Positions 49,825 through 59,497 of a stretch of 64,000 nucleotides of DNA are shown one piece after another. The stretch is taken from positions 1 through 64,000 of the forward strand of contig NZ_WPNZ01000017.1 of assembly GCF_009755605.1 (NCBI RefSeq), written 5' to 3'. The notes below the pieces were generated by a model. That model saw only the letters and a program-made list of their open reading frames with translations. It had not been told where the DNA came from and searched no databases. Numbering within the stretch: position 1 is the stretch's first letter; each line of letters opens with the position of its first letter. This DNA is from Streptomyces typhae (lineage in GTDB: Bacteria > Actinomycetota > Actinomycetes > Streptomycetales > Streptomycetaceae). Both the position numbers and the translations under genes were made by a program.

Positions 49825-49866
49825 CGGCTCACCCCAGGACCTGCTACGTATCGAGGACGTGTGATC

Positions 49867-51042
49867 ATGGCGAACCCCGCCTATCCGATGGCCCGCCAGT
49901 GCCCCATGGCCCCGCCCGCCCAGTACGCCGAGCTGCGCGAGCAGGGCCCGGTCAAGGTGGACATGCCCGACGGCGGCTGGGCCTGGCTGCTCACCAGCTA
50001 CGCCGACGTCCGCCAGGCCATGAACGACCCGCGGTTCAGCTCCGACGACGACAAGATGAACCGCAAGCGCACCGAACTGCCGCCCGGCCACGACCTGAAC
50101 TCCTTCTGGCGCAAGGACGAGCCCGAGCACGGCCGGCTGCGGCACATGATGATGACGGAGTTCACCGCCAAGCGCATCAAGGAGTGGCGGCCGCGGATCG
50201 AGGCCCTGGTCGAGCAGCTCCTGGACCGCCTGGAGACGCTGCCGCGCCCCCTGGACCTGTACTCCGAGTTCTGCCTCGCCCTGCCCACCCAGGTGATCGC
50301 CCAGCTGCTCGGGGTGCCGCCGCAGGACTATCGTCTCTTCGCCCAGCAGAGCCGCGACTGCCTGAGCCTGGACGACCCCAGCAAGTCCTGGGCCGCCTTC
50401 AACGACATGAACGACTACCTCAACAAGCTCATCGAGGAGAAGGAGCACGACCCCAAGGACGACCTGATCAGCCGTCTGCTCCACGAGCGGGTGCTCACCG
50501 GCGAGCTGGACCGCAAGGACCTCCTGCCGATGGTCCGCTTCATCCTCGTCTCCGGCTTCGAGACCACCACCAGCCAGATCACACTCAGCTCCCTCACCCT
50601 GATGACCAACCCCGACGTCCGGCTGAAGCTGGCCGCGGAGCCCGAGCGCATCACCGCCTTCGTCGAGGAGTCGCTGCGCTTCTGGTCGGTCTCCCAGGAC
50701 AACATCCTGCGCGTGGTGGACCAGGACATGGAGTTCTCCGGCACCAGGATGTCCGTCGGCGACCTGGCGGTCCTCGCCATCCCCTCCGCCAACCACGACG
50801 GCAACGCCTTCCCCGACCCCGAGCGCTTCGACCTGGACCGCGGCGAGAACCGGCACGTCGCCTTCGGCTTCGGCACCCACCTGTGCGCCGGCGCCTCCCT
50901 GGCCCGCCGCGAGGTCGAGATCGCCATCCCCGCCCTCTTCGACCGCTACCCGAACCTGCGCCTCGCGGGCGACTTCGACGACCTGAACTTCCGTCAGGAG
51001 AGCCTGGTGTACGGCGTCGAGAAGCTTCTGGTCACCTGGTAG
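49867..51042 (+). CDS. cytochrome P450 (first)
   Basis: 391-residue soluble bacterial P450. Haem ligand Cys in FGFGTHLCAGASLAR. I-helix SGFETTTSQ has Ser for the usual Ala/Gly but keeps the acid-alcohol pair. ExxR in FVEESLRF. ATG 49867 (GAGGA 9 nt upstream) is preferred to GTG 49861. Oxidative tailoring of the product (hydroxylation or epoxidation) is likely; an epoxide hydrolase is encoded at 53126. No ferredoxin or reductase gene lies next to it. Confidence 0.92.
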   Translation: MANPAYPMARQCPMAPPAQYAELREQGPVKVDMPDGGWAWLLTSYADVRQAMNDPRFSSDDDKMNRKRTELPPGHDLNSFWRKDEPEHGRLRHMMMTEFTAKRIKEWRPRIEALVEQLLDRLETLPRPLDLYSEFCLALPTQVIAQLLGVPPQDYRLFAQQSRDCLSLDDPSKSWAAFNDMNDYLNKLIEEKEHDPKDDLISRLLHERVLTGELDRKDLLPMVRFILVSGFETTTSQITLSSLTLMTNPDVRLKLAAEPERITAFVEESLRFWSVSQDNILRVVDQDMEFSGTRMSVGDLAVLAIPSANHDGNAFPDPERFDLDRGENRHVAFGFGTHLCAGASLARREVEIAIPALFDRYPNLRLAGDFDDLNFRQESLVYGVEKLLVTW

Positions 51043-51233
51043 CCGCAGCAGCCGCAGCCGGCGGACGCCCGCGCGCCCGGTCAGGGGGCGCGCGGGCGCC
51101 CGCCGCCCGGCCCCGGGGCCGCGCGTGGCGCGGCACCGATACCCTCCGCCGTGTGCGGCGGCGGACTCATCGGTGCCGCGCCACACGCATGCCCGCAGCG
51201 CGGTGCGGCCGGGCCCGCCGGATCACCGCGCAC

Positions 51234-51388
51234 CGCGCACCGCGCACCGCGCAGGGCCAAGAACCGCGGACCCTCGCGTACCGCCGGGAGCCGAGAGCCG
51301 CGCACGCCGAGAGCCGCGCACCGCCGAGTGCCGTGCGCCGTAAAGCGCCGAGAGCCGAGCACCGTCAAGCGCCGAGCACCGTGAAGCG
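51234..51388. repeat. short GC-rich tandem repeats between the two P450 genes
   Basis: gcaccgc units at 51234-51255, gccgagagccgcgcac repeats at 51290-51325, then two copies of gagcaccgt(c/g)aagcgcc at 51354-51387. The 438-bp gap 51043-51480 has no other gene. Confidence 0.5.
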
Positions 51389-51480
51389 CCGAGAGAGGCA
51401 GCCCCACCGACACACCCCACCCGGCCGGGTACGAGTGGTACGAGGCCGGTCCGCACCCAGGCGAAAGGGACCCCACACGC

Positions 51481-52689
51481 ATGTGCGCCGGCGGCACCAC
51501 CATCGACCTGTTGGAGCTCAGCCCCGACTTCGTCCGCGACCCCCATCCCGTCTACGCCGCCCTGCGCGCCAAGGGCCCCGTCCACCGCGTGCGCACCCCC
51601 GACGGGCCCGAGGTCTACCTCGTCCTGGGCCTTCAGGCCTGCCGCGCCGCCTACACCGACGCCCGGCTCAGCCGGGACTGGCGCGGCCAGGGCCGCCTGG
51701 GCCAGATCATCAACGCCGCCCCGGACGATCCGAGCCTGGCCCACATGTCGATGGCCGACCCGCCCGACCACACCCGCCTGCGCCGCCTGGTGTCGCGGGA
51801 GTTCACCCCGCGCCGCATCCAGGCCCTGGCCCCGCGCGTGCAGCAGATCGCCGACACCCTCCTGGACGAGATGACCGCGAACGGTGCCCGCAGCGCCGAG
51901 TTCCTGTCCGCCTTCGCCTTCCCGCTGGCCATCACCGTCATCTGCGAACTGCTCGGCGTACCCGAGCTGGACCGCGCCGCCTTCCGCCGCTGGTCCAACG
52001 AGATCCTCGCCCCCGCCGGCCCCGCGGCCCAGAGCGCCGCCTACGCCGAACAGGCCGCCTACCTGCCCCGCCTGGTCGGGGACAAGCGCGCCGCCCCCGG
52101 CCAGGACCTGCTCAGCGCCCTGATCCACGCCGTCGACGAGGACGGCGACCGCCTGGCGCCGGACGAGCTGATCGGCATGTGCAGCCTGCTGCTCATCGCC
52201 GGCCACGAGACGGTGGTCAACCAGATCGGCAACGGCCTGCGCGCCCTGTTCGCCCACCCCGGTCAACTGGACCTGCTGCGCGCCGACCTGAGCCTGGCGG
52301 AGGGGGCGGTGGAGGAGATGCTGCGCTACGAGGGCCCGGTGGAGAGCACCCTCGAACGCCTGGCCCTGACCGACATCGAGATGGGCGGCGTGCTGATCCC
52401 GGCCGGGGCCACGGTGCGCATCGTGGTGAGCGACGCGGGCCGCGACGGGGCGCACTTCGCCTTCCCGGACCGGTTCGACATCCGCCGCGACACCCGCGGC
52501 CACATCGCCTTCGGCCACGGCCTGCACTACTGCCTGGGCGCCCCGCTGGCCCGCCTGGAGGGCCGCATCGCCCTGCGCTCCCTGCTCACCCGCTGCCCCG
52601 GCATCACCGCCGACGCGGACCTGGCCGACCTGGAGTGGCTGCCCGGCATGCTCATCAGAGGCGTACGCAGCCTGCCCGTACGCTGGTGA
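51481..52689 (+). CDS. cytochrome P450 (second, CYP107-like)
   Basis: 402 residues. Haem loop FGHGLHYCLGAPLAR, I-helix IAGHETVVNQ, ExxR in VEEMLRYE, and the N-terminal phrase PHPVYAALRAKGPV common in CYP107/CYP105 macrolide-type hydroxylases. ATG 51481. Its substrate is unknown; it differs strongly from the first P450, so the two probably act at different steps. A 10-bp hairpin at 52697-52720 follows. Confidence 0.92.
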   Translation: MCAGGTTIDLLELSPDFVRDPHPVYAALRAKGPVHRVRTPDGPEVYLVLGLQACRAAYTDARLSRDWRGQGRLGQIINAAPDDPSLAHMSMADPPDHTRLRRLVSREFTPRRIQALAPRVQQIADTLLDEMTANGARSAEFLSAFAFPLAITVICELLGVPELDRAAFRRWSNEILAPAGPAAQSAAYAEQAAYLPRLVGDKRAAPGQDLLSALIHAVDEDGDRLAPDELIGMCSLLLIAGHETVVNQIGNGLRALFAHPGQLDLLRADLSLAEGAVEEMLRYEGPVESTLERLALTDIEMGGVLIPAGATVRIVVSDAGRDGAHFAFPDRFDIRRDTRGHIAFGHGLHYCLGAPLARLEGRIALRSLLTRCPGITADADLADLEWLPGMLIRGVRSLPVRW

Positions 52690-52696
52690 GCCGCCG

Positions 52697-52720
52697 CCGG
52701 GCCCCCGCCAGGGGGCCCGG
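52697..52720 (+). terminator. terminator after the second P450 gene
   Basis: Perfect 10-bp inverted repeat CCGGGCCCCC/GGGGGCCCGG with loop gcca, 8 bases after the stop. Confidence 0.75.
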
Positions 52721-52868
52721 CCCCTCAGGCCGGCGGCAGCTCCGGGCAGGACGGGTCGTCCTCGGGCGCGAAGACGGTGAGTGCCGGCGTACGGGTGCGC
52801 TGTCCCTGCCGGCTGGCGGGTGCATGCGTGTGGCCCGCTCCACCGGGGCGTGGCGGGGCGGGCCGGGC

Positions 52869-52957
<89 letters not shown>

Positions 52958-52997
52958 TTGTTCCCGGAAGAGTTGGTGTCTCCCGGTCACAGGTATG

Positions 52998-53039
52998 AGT
53001 CTGCACCGGGCCCCTGACCCGGCGCTGACGCCGCCCTGA
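52998..53039 (-). promoter_or_regulatory. SARP-box promoter of tRNA-like copy 2
   Basis: Minus-strand TCAG elements at 53036-53039, 53025-53028 and 53014-53017 (11-bp steps), then CAGACT (plus 52998-53003). The whole block aligns with the promoter of copy 1 from GGGGGAT through GCAGACT with one indel, so the promoter was duplicated with the RNA gene. Confidence 0.7.
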
Positions 53040-53125
53040 CATCCCCCGACCTGCCCCGGCGGTGCAGCCCCGCCCCGTGCACGGGGCGGGGCGGACGGCG
53101 GTGCGGCTCGCGTTAGCATGCCGCC

Positions 53126-54301
53126 ATGCCGGACGCACAGCCTCACCTGGAGCCGTTCGCCCCGCGGGCCACGCCCGCGGAGCTGGAGGACCTGCGCGCG
53201 CGGCTGCGCGCGACCCGCTGGCCGGACGTGCCCGAGGACGCGGGCTGGACGATGGGCACCGACACCGCCTACCTCAAGGAACTGCTCGCCTACTGGGCGG
53301 ACGGCTTCGACTGGCGCGCCCAGGAGGCGGCCCTGGCCCGCCTGCCCCGCTTCCGCACGCACCTGGGCGGCCTGGGCATCCACTTCGTGCACGCCCGCGC
53401 CGCCGCCCCCGCCGGGCCCGTGCTGCCGCTGGTCCTCAGCCACGGCTGGCCCGACTCCTTCTGGCGCTACTCCAAGGCCGTCCCCCTGCTCACCGACCCC
53501 GGCGCGCACGGCGCGGACCCCGCCGACGCCTTCGACGTGGTCGTGCCCGACGCGCCGGGCTACGGCTACTCCGACCGCCCCGCGGGCCCGGCCCCCGACT
53601 CCATCGCCGTCGCCGGCCTGTGGGCCCGGCTCATGACCGCCCTGGGCTATGACACGTTCGGCGCGGCCGGCGGGGACATCGGCAGCCACGTCAGCCGCTA
53701 CCTCGCCCTCGACCACCCCGAGCGGGTGGTGGCCGTCCACCGCACCGACGGCGGCCTGCCCCACTTCGCCGGCGACCGCGCCGAACTGTCGCCCGCCGAA
53801 CGCGCCTGGTTCGAGGAGGTCACCGCCTGGAGCGCGCAGGAGGGCGCCTACGCCGCCGTGCACCGCACCAAGCCGCAGACCGCCGCCGCAGGCCTGACCG
53901 ACTCGCCCGCGGGCCTGGCGGCATGGATCGTGGAGAAGATGCGGTCCTGGAGCGACTGCGGCGGCGACATCGAACGCAGCTACACCAAGGACGAGATCCT
54001 CACCAACGTGATGATCTACTGGCTCACCGGGACCATCGGCTCCTCGATGCGCATGTACCGCGCGAACGCCGCCATCGCCCCCGAGCAGCTCACCCGCCGC
54101 GTCGAGGTCCCCTCCGGATTCGCCCTCTTCCGCGGCGACGTCGTCCGCCCGCCCCGGGCCTGGCTGGAGCGCACGACCAACCTCGTCCACCTGAGCGAAC
54201 CCGAACACGGCGGCCACTTCGCCGCCTTCGAGGAACCCGAACTGTACGCGCGTGAACTGCGCGCCTTCTTCCGCCCCTACCGCACGGCGGCGGCCGGCTG
54301 A
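53126..54301 (+). CDS. epoxide hydrolase (EHN-type alpha/beta hydrolase)
   Basis: 391 residues: N-terminal EHN domain (about 5-115, PFAPRATPAELEDLRARLRA), then the hydrolase core with oxyanion motif SHGWPDSFW, nucleophile Asp in AAGGDIGSHVS, lid tyrosines and the catalytic His in PEHGGHFAAFEEP. It opens epoxides to diols. It probably is the last gene of the cluster, using epoxides made by a P450; EHN proteins are also common in non-cluster loci, so membership is uncertain. ATG 53126. Confidence 0.88.
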   Translation: MPDAQPHLEPFAPRATPAELEDLRARLRATRWPDVPEDAGWTMGTDTAYLKELLAYWADGFDWRAQEAALARLPRFRTHLGGLGIHFVHARAAAPAGPVLPLVLSHGWPDSFWRYSKAVPLLTDPGAHGADPADAFDVVVPDAPGYGYSDRPAGPAPDSIAVAGLWARLMTALGYDTFGAAGGDIGSHVSRYLALDHPERVVAVHRTDGGLPHFAGDRAELSPAERAWFEEVTAWSAQEGAYAAVHRTKPQTAAAGLTDSPAGLAAWIVEKMRSWSDCGGDIERSYTKDEILTNVMIYWLTGTIGSSMRMYRANAAIAPEQLTRRVEVPSGFALFRGDVVRPPRAWLERTTNLVHLSEPEHGGHFAAFEEPELYARELRAFFRPYRTAAAG

Positions 54302-54456
54302 GGGCGCCCCGCCCGGGGGCCGCCCCGGCAGCGCGAGCACGGCACCGGCCCATGCGGCGGGATGACGCGCCGCAGATGGAGTGACGGTCGCGCCCGGCCG
54401 CGGCGCCCTGCCGTATCAGTGGACGCCCCCACCCGTCACGAACTGGGAGGCATTCC

Positions 54457-54885
54457 ATGCCCGTACGCCCCGTCCTCGGTGCCGTGCTCTGCACGGCGGC
54501 CGTGCTGTGTGCCGCGGCCGGCCCGGCCGCCGCCGGTGCCGGCGAGAGGGTCACCGTCGACCCCGCCGGCACGGTCTCCAAGGACCACACCGTCACCCTG
54601 TCCGGCACCTACCGGTGCGCCGACGCCGTGGGCCCGGTGTTCGTCACCGCCGCGGTCAGCCAGCGCGACCCCCGCGTCAAGCGGTCCCTGAACGGCGGCC
54701 GCGCGGTGTGCGACGGCGCCGAGCACCGCTGGCAGAGCTCCGGCACGCTCACGCCGGGCGCCGTCACCCCCGGCGCGGCGGGCGTGGAGGTCACCCTCAT
54801 GGAACTGCGCTCCACCGGCGGCCTGCCGCTGCCCCACTTCCACGCCGTCCAGCGCCAGAACGTCACCCTCACCGGCAAGGGCTGA
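54457..54885 (+). CDS. secreted protein, DUF6299-like
   Basis: 142 residues. Sec signal peptide (hydrophobic residues 7-27, ending AAAGAGE), then an Ig-like or beta-rich domain with two Cys (YRCADA and GRAVCDGAEH) likely forming a disulfide. It resembles a small family of secreted actinobacterial proteins of unknown role. ATG 54457 with GGGAGG upstream. No link to the cluster is visible. Confidence 0.75.
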   Translation: MPVRPVLGAVLCTAAVLCAAAGPAAAGAGERVTVDPAGTVSKDHTVTLSGTYRCADAVGPVFVTAAVSQRDPRVKRSLNGGRAVCDGAEHRWQSSGTLTPGAVTPGAAGVEVTLMELRSTGGLPLPHFHAVQRQNVTLTGKG

Positions 54886-55028
54886 ACGGCCGCCCACCGC
54901 ACCGGGAGTCCGGCCGCCTGCCCCGGCCCCCCGGCGTCCCCACCGTCGCCCAGGGCCTCCGCGGACCTCCGCGGGCTTCCGCGGGTCTCCGCGGGCTTCC
55001 GGGGGGCTCCGGGGTCTCCGGGCGCCGG

Positions 55029-55823
55029 TCAGGGAAGGATCGCGTCCACATACCCCCCGTCCACCCGCAACGCGCCCCCCGTCGTGGCCGACGCCAGGTC
55101 GGAGCTGAGGTAGACCACCATGTTGGCGATCTCCTCCGGCTCGATGAGGCGCTGCAGCAGGGACTGGGGCCGGTGCTCCTTCATGAAGAGCCGCTGTGCC
55201 TGGTCCCAGGGCAGGTCCCGGTCGACGAGCTCGTAGACGAAGTCCTCCACGCCCCCGGTGTGGGTGGGACCGGCGATGACGGAGTTCACGGTGACCCCGG
55301 TGCCCGCCGCCTGTTTGGCGAAGCCGCGGCCGACGGCCAGCAGCGCCGTCTTGGACACGCCGTAGTGGATCATCTCGGCGGGCACCACGACGGCCGAGTC
55401 GCTGGCGATGTACTGGATGCGGCCCCAGCCCCGCTCGGCCATCCGCGGCAGGTAGGTGCGGGTGAGCCGGACCGCGGCCAGGACGTTCACCTCGAAGTAG
55501 CGCCGCCACTCCGCGTCGGTGATCTCCAGCGGGTCCTTCGCGCCGAAGATGCCGAGGTTGTTGATGAGGATGTCCGCCTCCGGCAGCGCCTGCCGGACCA
55601 GGTCGGGGCCGTCGTCGGCGGCGACGTCGGCGGCCACGGGCACGAAGTCACCGCCGGGCACCTCGCCGCGCAGCCGCTGGACGGCCTCGTCGACCCGCTG
55701 CCGGTCACGCCCGTTGACGGCGACCCGGGCACCGGACCGGGCGAGCCCCGCCGCGATCGCGGCCCCGATGCCCTGCGTGGAGCCGGTGACCAGAGCGGTC
55801 CGGCCTGTGAGGTCGATGTGCAT
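55029..55823 (-). CDS. short-chain dehydrogenase/reductase
   Basis: 264 residues, classical SDR: cofactor motif TGSTQGIG at 14-21, NNLG near 88, Ser in IASDSA and YxxxK in YGVSK, and C-terminal VDGGYVDAILP. Arg/Asp pattern after the second strand (NGRDRQ) suggests NADP. The gene stands alone on the minus strand, with short tandem repeats (55837-55890) upstream. Substrate unknown; similar genes are common as general metabolism or detoxification. Confidence 0.9.
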   Translation of the reverse strand: MHIDLTGRTALVTGSTQGIGAAIAAGLARSGARVAVNGRDRQRVDEAVQRLRGEVPGGDFVPVAADVAADDGPDLVRQALPEADILINNLGIFGAKDPLEITDAEWRRYFEVNVLAAVRLTRTYLPRMAERGWGRIQYIASDSAVVVPAEMIHYGVSKTALLAVGRGFAKQAAGTGVTVNSVIAGPTHTGGVEDFVYELVDRDLPWDQAQRLFMKEHRPQSLLQRLIEPEEIANMVVYLSSDLASATTGGALRVDGGYVDAILP

Positions 55824-55836
55824 GCCTTCGCCTCTT

Positions 55837-55890
55837 CTCGGGACGAGGAGTGAGGGATGAGGAGTGAGGGATGAGGGATGAGGAGTGGTG
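55837..55890. repeat. gaggagtgagggat tandem repeat upstream of the SDR gene
   Basis: Three to four copies of a 14-21 bp unit (gaggagtgagggatga) directly upstream of the SDR ribosome site, reading ATC-CTC-rich on the coding strand. Confidence 0.6.
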
Positions 55891-56032
55891 CGCGGTATGT
55901 GTACGCACCCATCATCACCGGCCCGCAGGACGCCCCGGGACGCGGCACGCGGACTGCCCGCCGCCGCGCCCGTGCCGTCCGCGCCGCCCTTCTGTCCATG
56001 CGCCGCGCCGATATCTCCCTTAACGTGCCCAT

Positions 56033-56731
56033 ATGATCACTAAAAGGAATGGTTTCGCTCCCGGGCCCTCGCGGCTGCCCGCCGCGCGGGGCGCCGGTGC
56101 GGTGTGTGCCGCCGCCGTCGCGGCGGCGGCCCTGCTCACGGGCTGCGGCAGCGACGACGGCGACGACGGTGCGAAGACCGGCGCGGCCGGCACCTCCAAG
56201 GCTCCGGCCTCGGCCTCGGCGACGGCGAGCGGCGGCACCCTCACCGAGGACCAGGCCGAGCGCAAGGACCTCGTACCCAAGGCCAAGGTCGGCTACGACA
56301 AGGCCCTGGACGCCGCGGTGGCGACGGTGGCCAAGTCCGAGCCGGTCTCGGCCGAGCTCAAGGGCACACCGGACAAGCCCGTGTGGGAGACCGAGGTGGC
56401 CACGGCCGACGGCGCCGCCCACACCGTCAGGGTCGACGCGGTCTCCGGCAAGGCGGACCGGGCGCGCGCCAAGTCCGACGAGGACGCCGACGACAAGCGC
56501 GAGCTCGCCGGCTGGCTCGGCAAGGCCGAGGTGAGCGCCCAGCAGGCCGCGCAGACCGCCACCGGCAAGACCAAGGGCACCGTCACGTCCGTGGAACTCG
56601 ACGACTCCGACAAGGCGGGCGCGCTGGTGTGGTCCGTCGACGTCGTGACGGCCAAGGACTGGAACAAGACGACCTACGACGTGGACGCCGCCAGCCGCAA
56701 GATCGTCAGGGAGCACGTCGACCGCGACTGA
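56033..56731 (+). CDS. PepSY-domain lipoprotein
   Basis: 232 residues. Lipobox LLTGC with Cys38 after a hydrophobic stretch, Ser/Ala-rich spacer, then two PepSY-like units (about 80-150 and 165-230; VSGKADRAR and DAASRKIVREH ends). Membrane-anchored outside the cell; PepSY proteins often inhibit peptidases or sit beside two-component systems, but none is adjacent. ATG 56033. Confidence 0.85.
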   Translation: MITKRNGFAPGPSRLPAARGAGAVCAAAVAAAALLTGCGSDDGDDGAKTGAAGTSKAPASASATASGGTLTEDQAERKDLVPKAKVGYDKALDAAVATVAKSEPVSAELKGTPDKPVWETEVATADGAAHTVRVDAVSGKADRARAKSDEDADDKRELAGWLGKAEVSAQQAAQTATGKTKGTVTSVELDDSDKAGALVWSVDVVTAKDWNKTTYDVDAASRKIVREHVDRD

Positions 56732-57048
56732 ACGGCCCCCGGCATCCGGGGCGAGCGGCGTGCACGACGGCCAAAGCGGCGGCAGGCGCGCGCCGCCGGG
56801 CGGTGCCGCGCCGCCGTGGTGCCGTGGTGCCGTGGCAGGACTGTGACGGCCCGGCGGCAGGCGTGTGATCTCTCCCGAACATCCTCGACAAAAGGATTCC
56901 GGCAGGACGGTCCGGCGCGCGCGGCAAGCGGCGGCGCAGGGGGAGCGACCCAAGCGTGGGCATCCCCGCCGGGCCCCGCAGGCCGTGGGCGCCCCGCGGG
57001 CACCGGCCGCCTGCCCTGCCCCCTGACCTGAAAGCGAACCACGACGAC

Positions 57049-57333
57049 ATGAGCACCGACGAGACCATCACCGTGATCGCCGACGACGTCGAGTACCAGG
57101 CGGCGGCAGACCTGACCCCGCCCGAGGGCGACCGGGCGTGGAACGCCACCCTCACCGCCCGGGACGACGCGACCGCGTACGCGATCTTCCTGGCGGGGGA
57201 GGGGACACTGCGCCTCGGCGACGGCCGCGAGGGGGACTTCTGGACGCTGGTCCACCTCATCGACACCGACGGCGAGGAGGAGACGTACCAGGTCAGGATC
57301 GAAGGCAAACAAGGCGCCCCCTTCGGCAACTGA
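57049..57333 (+). CDS. small hypothetical protein
   Basis: 94 residues, acidic, beta-rich in appearance (ITVIADDVEYQAA, TAYAIFLAGEGTLRLGDGRE, YQVRIEG). No family recognised. ATG 57049. The upstream 317-bp gap shows no other gene. Confidence 0.6.
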   Translation: MSTDETITVIADDVEYQAAADLTPPEGDRAWNATLTARDDATAYAIFLAGEGTLRLGDGREGDFWTLVHLIDTDGEEETYQVRIEGKQGAPFGN

Positions 57334-57720
57334 CGCCCCGGGACACACGCCCGGGACACGCGCCCAGGGCACGCACCCAGGACCCCAAGCCCTCCAAGTA
57401 GGCCTTATAGGCGTGGCAGTTGAGCGGCGCCTGGCTTATGGTGACGTCTCGGCGGCGGGGATGCGCGCGGTGAGTGTGCGCGGTGTGTGCGCGATGCCCC
57501 GTCGCCGACCAGGTCGCGGCGGCCACCTCCGTGCCCCTGCTCCAGCTCGCGGACGCCACCGCCGCCTGAGGACGGCGCGCCTCCGCGCCCGGCGGCCGGG
57601 GAGCCCGGCCCGGGGCCGCGCCTTACCTCGCGGGTAATCGCCCCGCCCCGCCGCGCCGGGCAGGATCGGCGTTCTTCCCGCGTCGAGGGGACGCGGGTCC
57701 ACCGAGGGGGAGATGGGCAG
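57334..57720. other. intergenic region without supported gene
   Basis: 387 bases between the small hypothetical and the NTF2-like gene. It contains an A+T-richer patch near 57395-57440 (ccttatagg), possibly a promoter. Short open frames here have atypical Arg/Pro-rich products and no ribosome site. Confidence 0.4.
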
Positions 57721-58170
57721 ATGTCCGCCGAGCCGGAAACCGCGGCCGCCCGCACACGCACCGTGGTCGAGGAACTGCTGCGCAGGATCAGCGCGGGCGA
57801 CCCCGAGCACATCAGCGAGCTGTACGCGCAGGGCGACTGGAAACTGGACTGGCCGCAGTCCGAGCACCACTCCGCGGCCACCCCCTGGATCCGGCACCGC
57901 TCCACCCGCGAGGACGCGGCCGCCCACTACCGCGAACTGGCCGAGCACCACATCCCCCAGCAGGCGGCGACCGAGGTCGAGCGCATCCTCATCGACGGCA
58001 ACGACGCGGTCGTGCTCGGCGAGATCCGCCAGACGGCCCGGCCGACCGGGCGCGCCTACTGCGCCCGCTTCGCCCTGCACCTGACCGTCGAGGACGGCCT
58101 GATCACCCGTCACCACGTGTACGAGGACAGCCTCGCCGTCGCCCGCGCCTTCGCCCCGCAAACCCGCTGA
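57721..58170 (+). CDS. NTF2-like (SnoaL-type) protein
   Basis: 149 residues of the ketosteroid isomerase/SnoaL fold: VVEELLRRISAGDPEHISELYAQ, then strands DWKLDWP and ITRHHVYEDSLAVARAF. Not close to the duplicated SnoaL-like pair of the cluster. ATG 57721 preceded by GGGGGAG. Function unknown; such proteins are widespread. Confidence 0.82.
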   Translation: MSAEPETAAARTRTVVEELLRRISAGDPEHISELYAQGDWKLDWPQSEHHSAATPWIRHRSTREDAAAHYRELAEHHIPQQAATEVERILIDGNDAVVLGEIRQTARPTGRAYCARFALHLTVEDGLITRHHVYEDSLAVARAFAPQTR

Positions 58171-58363
58171 CGCAGCCCCGCCACGGCCCGGTCCCGGCGA
58201 CCGCCCCGGCCGGGGTGCCCGGTGGCCGGTATGCCGGGTGAAAGTCGCCGCCCGTATCCGGTCACACCTGCGCGGCGGGGCCCGTCATAGCGGTGACGGG
58301 CCCGACGGCCCGGCCGGCGCGGGGCTTTCCGCGCCGGTGTCCGTATCGCTGAGGAGCCCTGTG

Positions 58364-58711
58364 ATGTCCACCGCTCACCTCGTCGTCACCCTTGTCGCCG
58401 CCGCCATGACGGGCTTCTCCGCCGTCTCGGTGTTCCTGCGCGCCGCCTGGGTGGTGCGGCCCATGTCCGACTACGGCATCCCGACGACGTGGCTGCCCTG
58501 GCTGGGCGCGGCCAAGGCGGCGGGCGCGCTCGGCCTGGTGGCCGGGCTGTTCGTGCCGGTGGTGGGTGTGGCGGCCGCGATCGGCCTGGTGCTGTACTTC
58601 GCCGGGGCCGTGGTCGCCGTGGTCCGGGCGCGCTGGTACGCCCATGTCCCCTTCCCCCTGGTGTACGCGGCGCCGGTGGCCGGGGCGCTGGTGCTGGGGC
58701 TCGCCGCCTGA
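58364..58711 (+). CDS. DoxX-family membrane protein
   Basis: 115 residues with four membrane segments (6-25, 44-62, 66-86, 96-114) and DYGIPTTWLPWLGAAKAAGALGL typical of the DoxX-like group. ATG 58364 with GAGGAG 7 nt upstream, rather than GTG 58361 or the in-frame 58238. Inner-membrane protein of unknown function. Confidence 0.85.
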   Translation: MSTAHLVVTLVAAAMTGFSAVSVFLRAAWVVRPMSDYGIPTTWLPWLGAAKAAGALGLVAGLFVPVVGVAAAIGLVLYFAGAVVAVVRARWYAHVPFPLVYAAPVAGALVLGLAA

Positions 58712-58765
58712 GCGCCCCGGCACGCAACGCCGGGGCGGGCAGCGGGCGTTCGGCGCGGCCGCGGG

Positions 58766-58850
58766 TCAGTTCAGCGGGGCCTTGGGCGGAGTCCCGTAGA
58801 AGATGATGCGCGGCCAACCGCAGCAGCGACCGCCTGGAGACGTTGGACAT
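58766..58850 (-). pseudogene. possible remnant of a Tat-exported protein gene
   Basis: From ATG 58850, with GGGAGGG just upstream, the first 14 codons read MSNVSRRSLLRLAA, a twin-arginine signal start. The frame then runs into the DoxX gene on the other strand. A one-base shift would give IIFYGTPPKAPLN and a stop at 58766-58768. This looks like fused N- and C-terminal scraps of a deleted gene, but it is too short to be sure. Confidence 0.25.
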
Positions 58851-59057
58851 GTTCCCTCCCTGGTGGGACGGGCCCCTCCCCTGGAGACCCGCGGTGACCG
58901 CAAGGGCCACCGCGGGCCCGTGGAGCGGAACTTGATCACCTACTTCGCACACCGCACACCGCACACCGCCCACCGCCCGCCCGGCGGCGGAGCCCCGAGT
59001 CCCCGGAGCCCCGAAAACCCGGGCTCCGGGGACTCGGAGGTCCGGGAGAATGCCCTC

Positions 59058-59435
59058 ATGACCGTCTTTCGCTGTGCCAACTGCCGGCAGCCGGTGACCG
59101 GCGACGTGGTGCCGGGGGAACCAGCGCGTTCCGAGGGGCCGCCGGGCTACGGAGGCGCTCCGCCTTTGATGGCTCGGGGAACCTTCAAGGCCCACCTCGA
59201 CGGCAGCCTGCTGATCCTGCACCCGGACGACGTTCCCGGGACGGCGCGGCACCCCGACCCGCTGCGTGTCAGCGGTTGCTGCGGGCTCGACGGCCGCGAC
59301 GGCCCCAACCTCGTCTGCGCCGGATGCGGTGCCGAGGTGGCGACGGAGGAGTCCGACTGCTGGACCGACAACTTCGTCGCGGTGACGGCCGCCGCGGTCA
59401 CTGAAGAGCGCGAGGCGGGCGCCGGCGGCGGATGA
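59058..59435 (+). CDS. small zinc-ribbon-like protein
   Basis: 125 residues with two CxxC pairs (CANC near 6-9 and CAGC near 88-91) likely binding zinc, plus a CC pair. Central part includes GTFKAHLDGSLLILHPDDV. Seen in Streptomyces genomes as a hypothetical protein. ATG 59058 with GGGAG upstream. No context clue. Confidence 0.7.
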   Translation: MTVFRCANCRQPVTGDVVPGEPARSEGPPGYGGAPPLMARGTFKAHLDGSLLILHPDDVPGTARHPDPLRVSGCCGLDGRDGPNLVCAGCGAEVATEESDCWTDNFVAVTAAAVTEEREAGAGGG

Positions 59436-59497
59436 CCTGAGCCATGGCCGCTCCCGGCAGCAGCCGCCGGGACAGCGGTGACGGGGGGGCGGCCCGC

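Noticed and set aside
57413..57637. 74-codon plus-strand ORF
   Set aside because: Arg/Pro/Gly-rich product, no ribosome site, no family resemblance.
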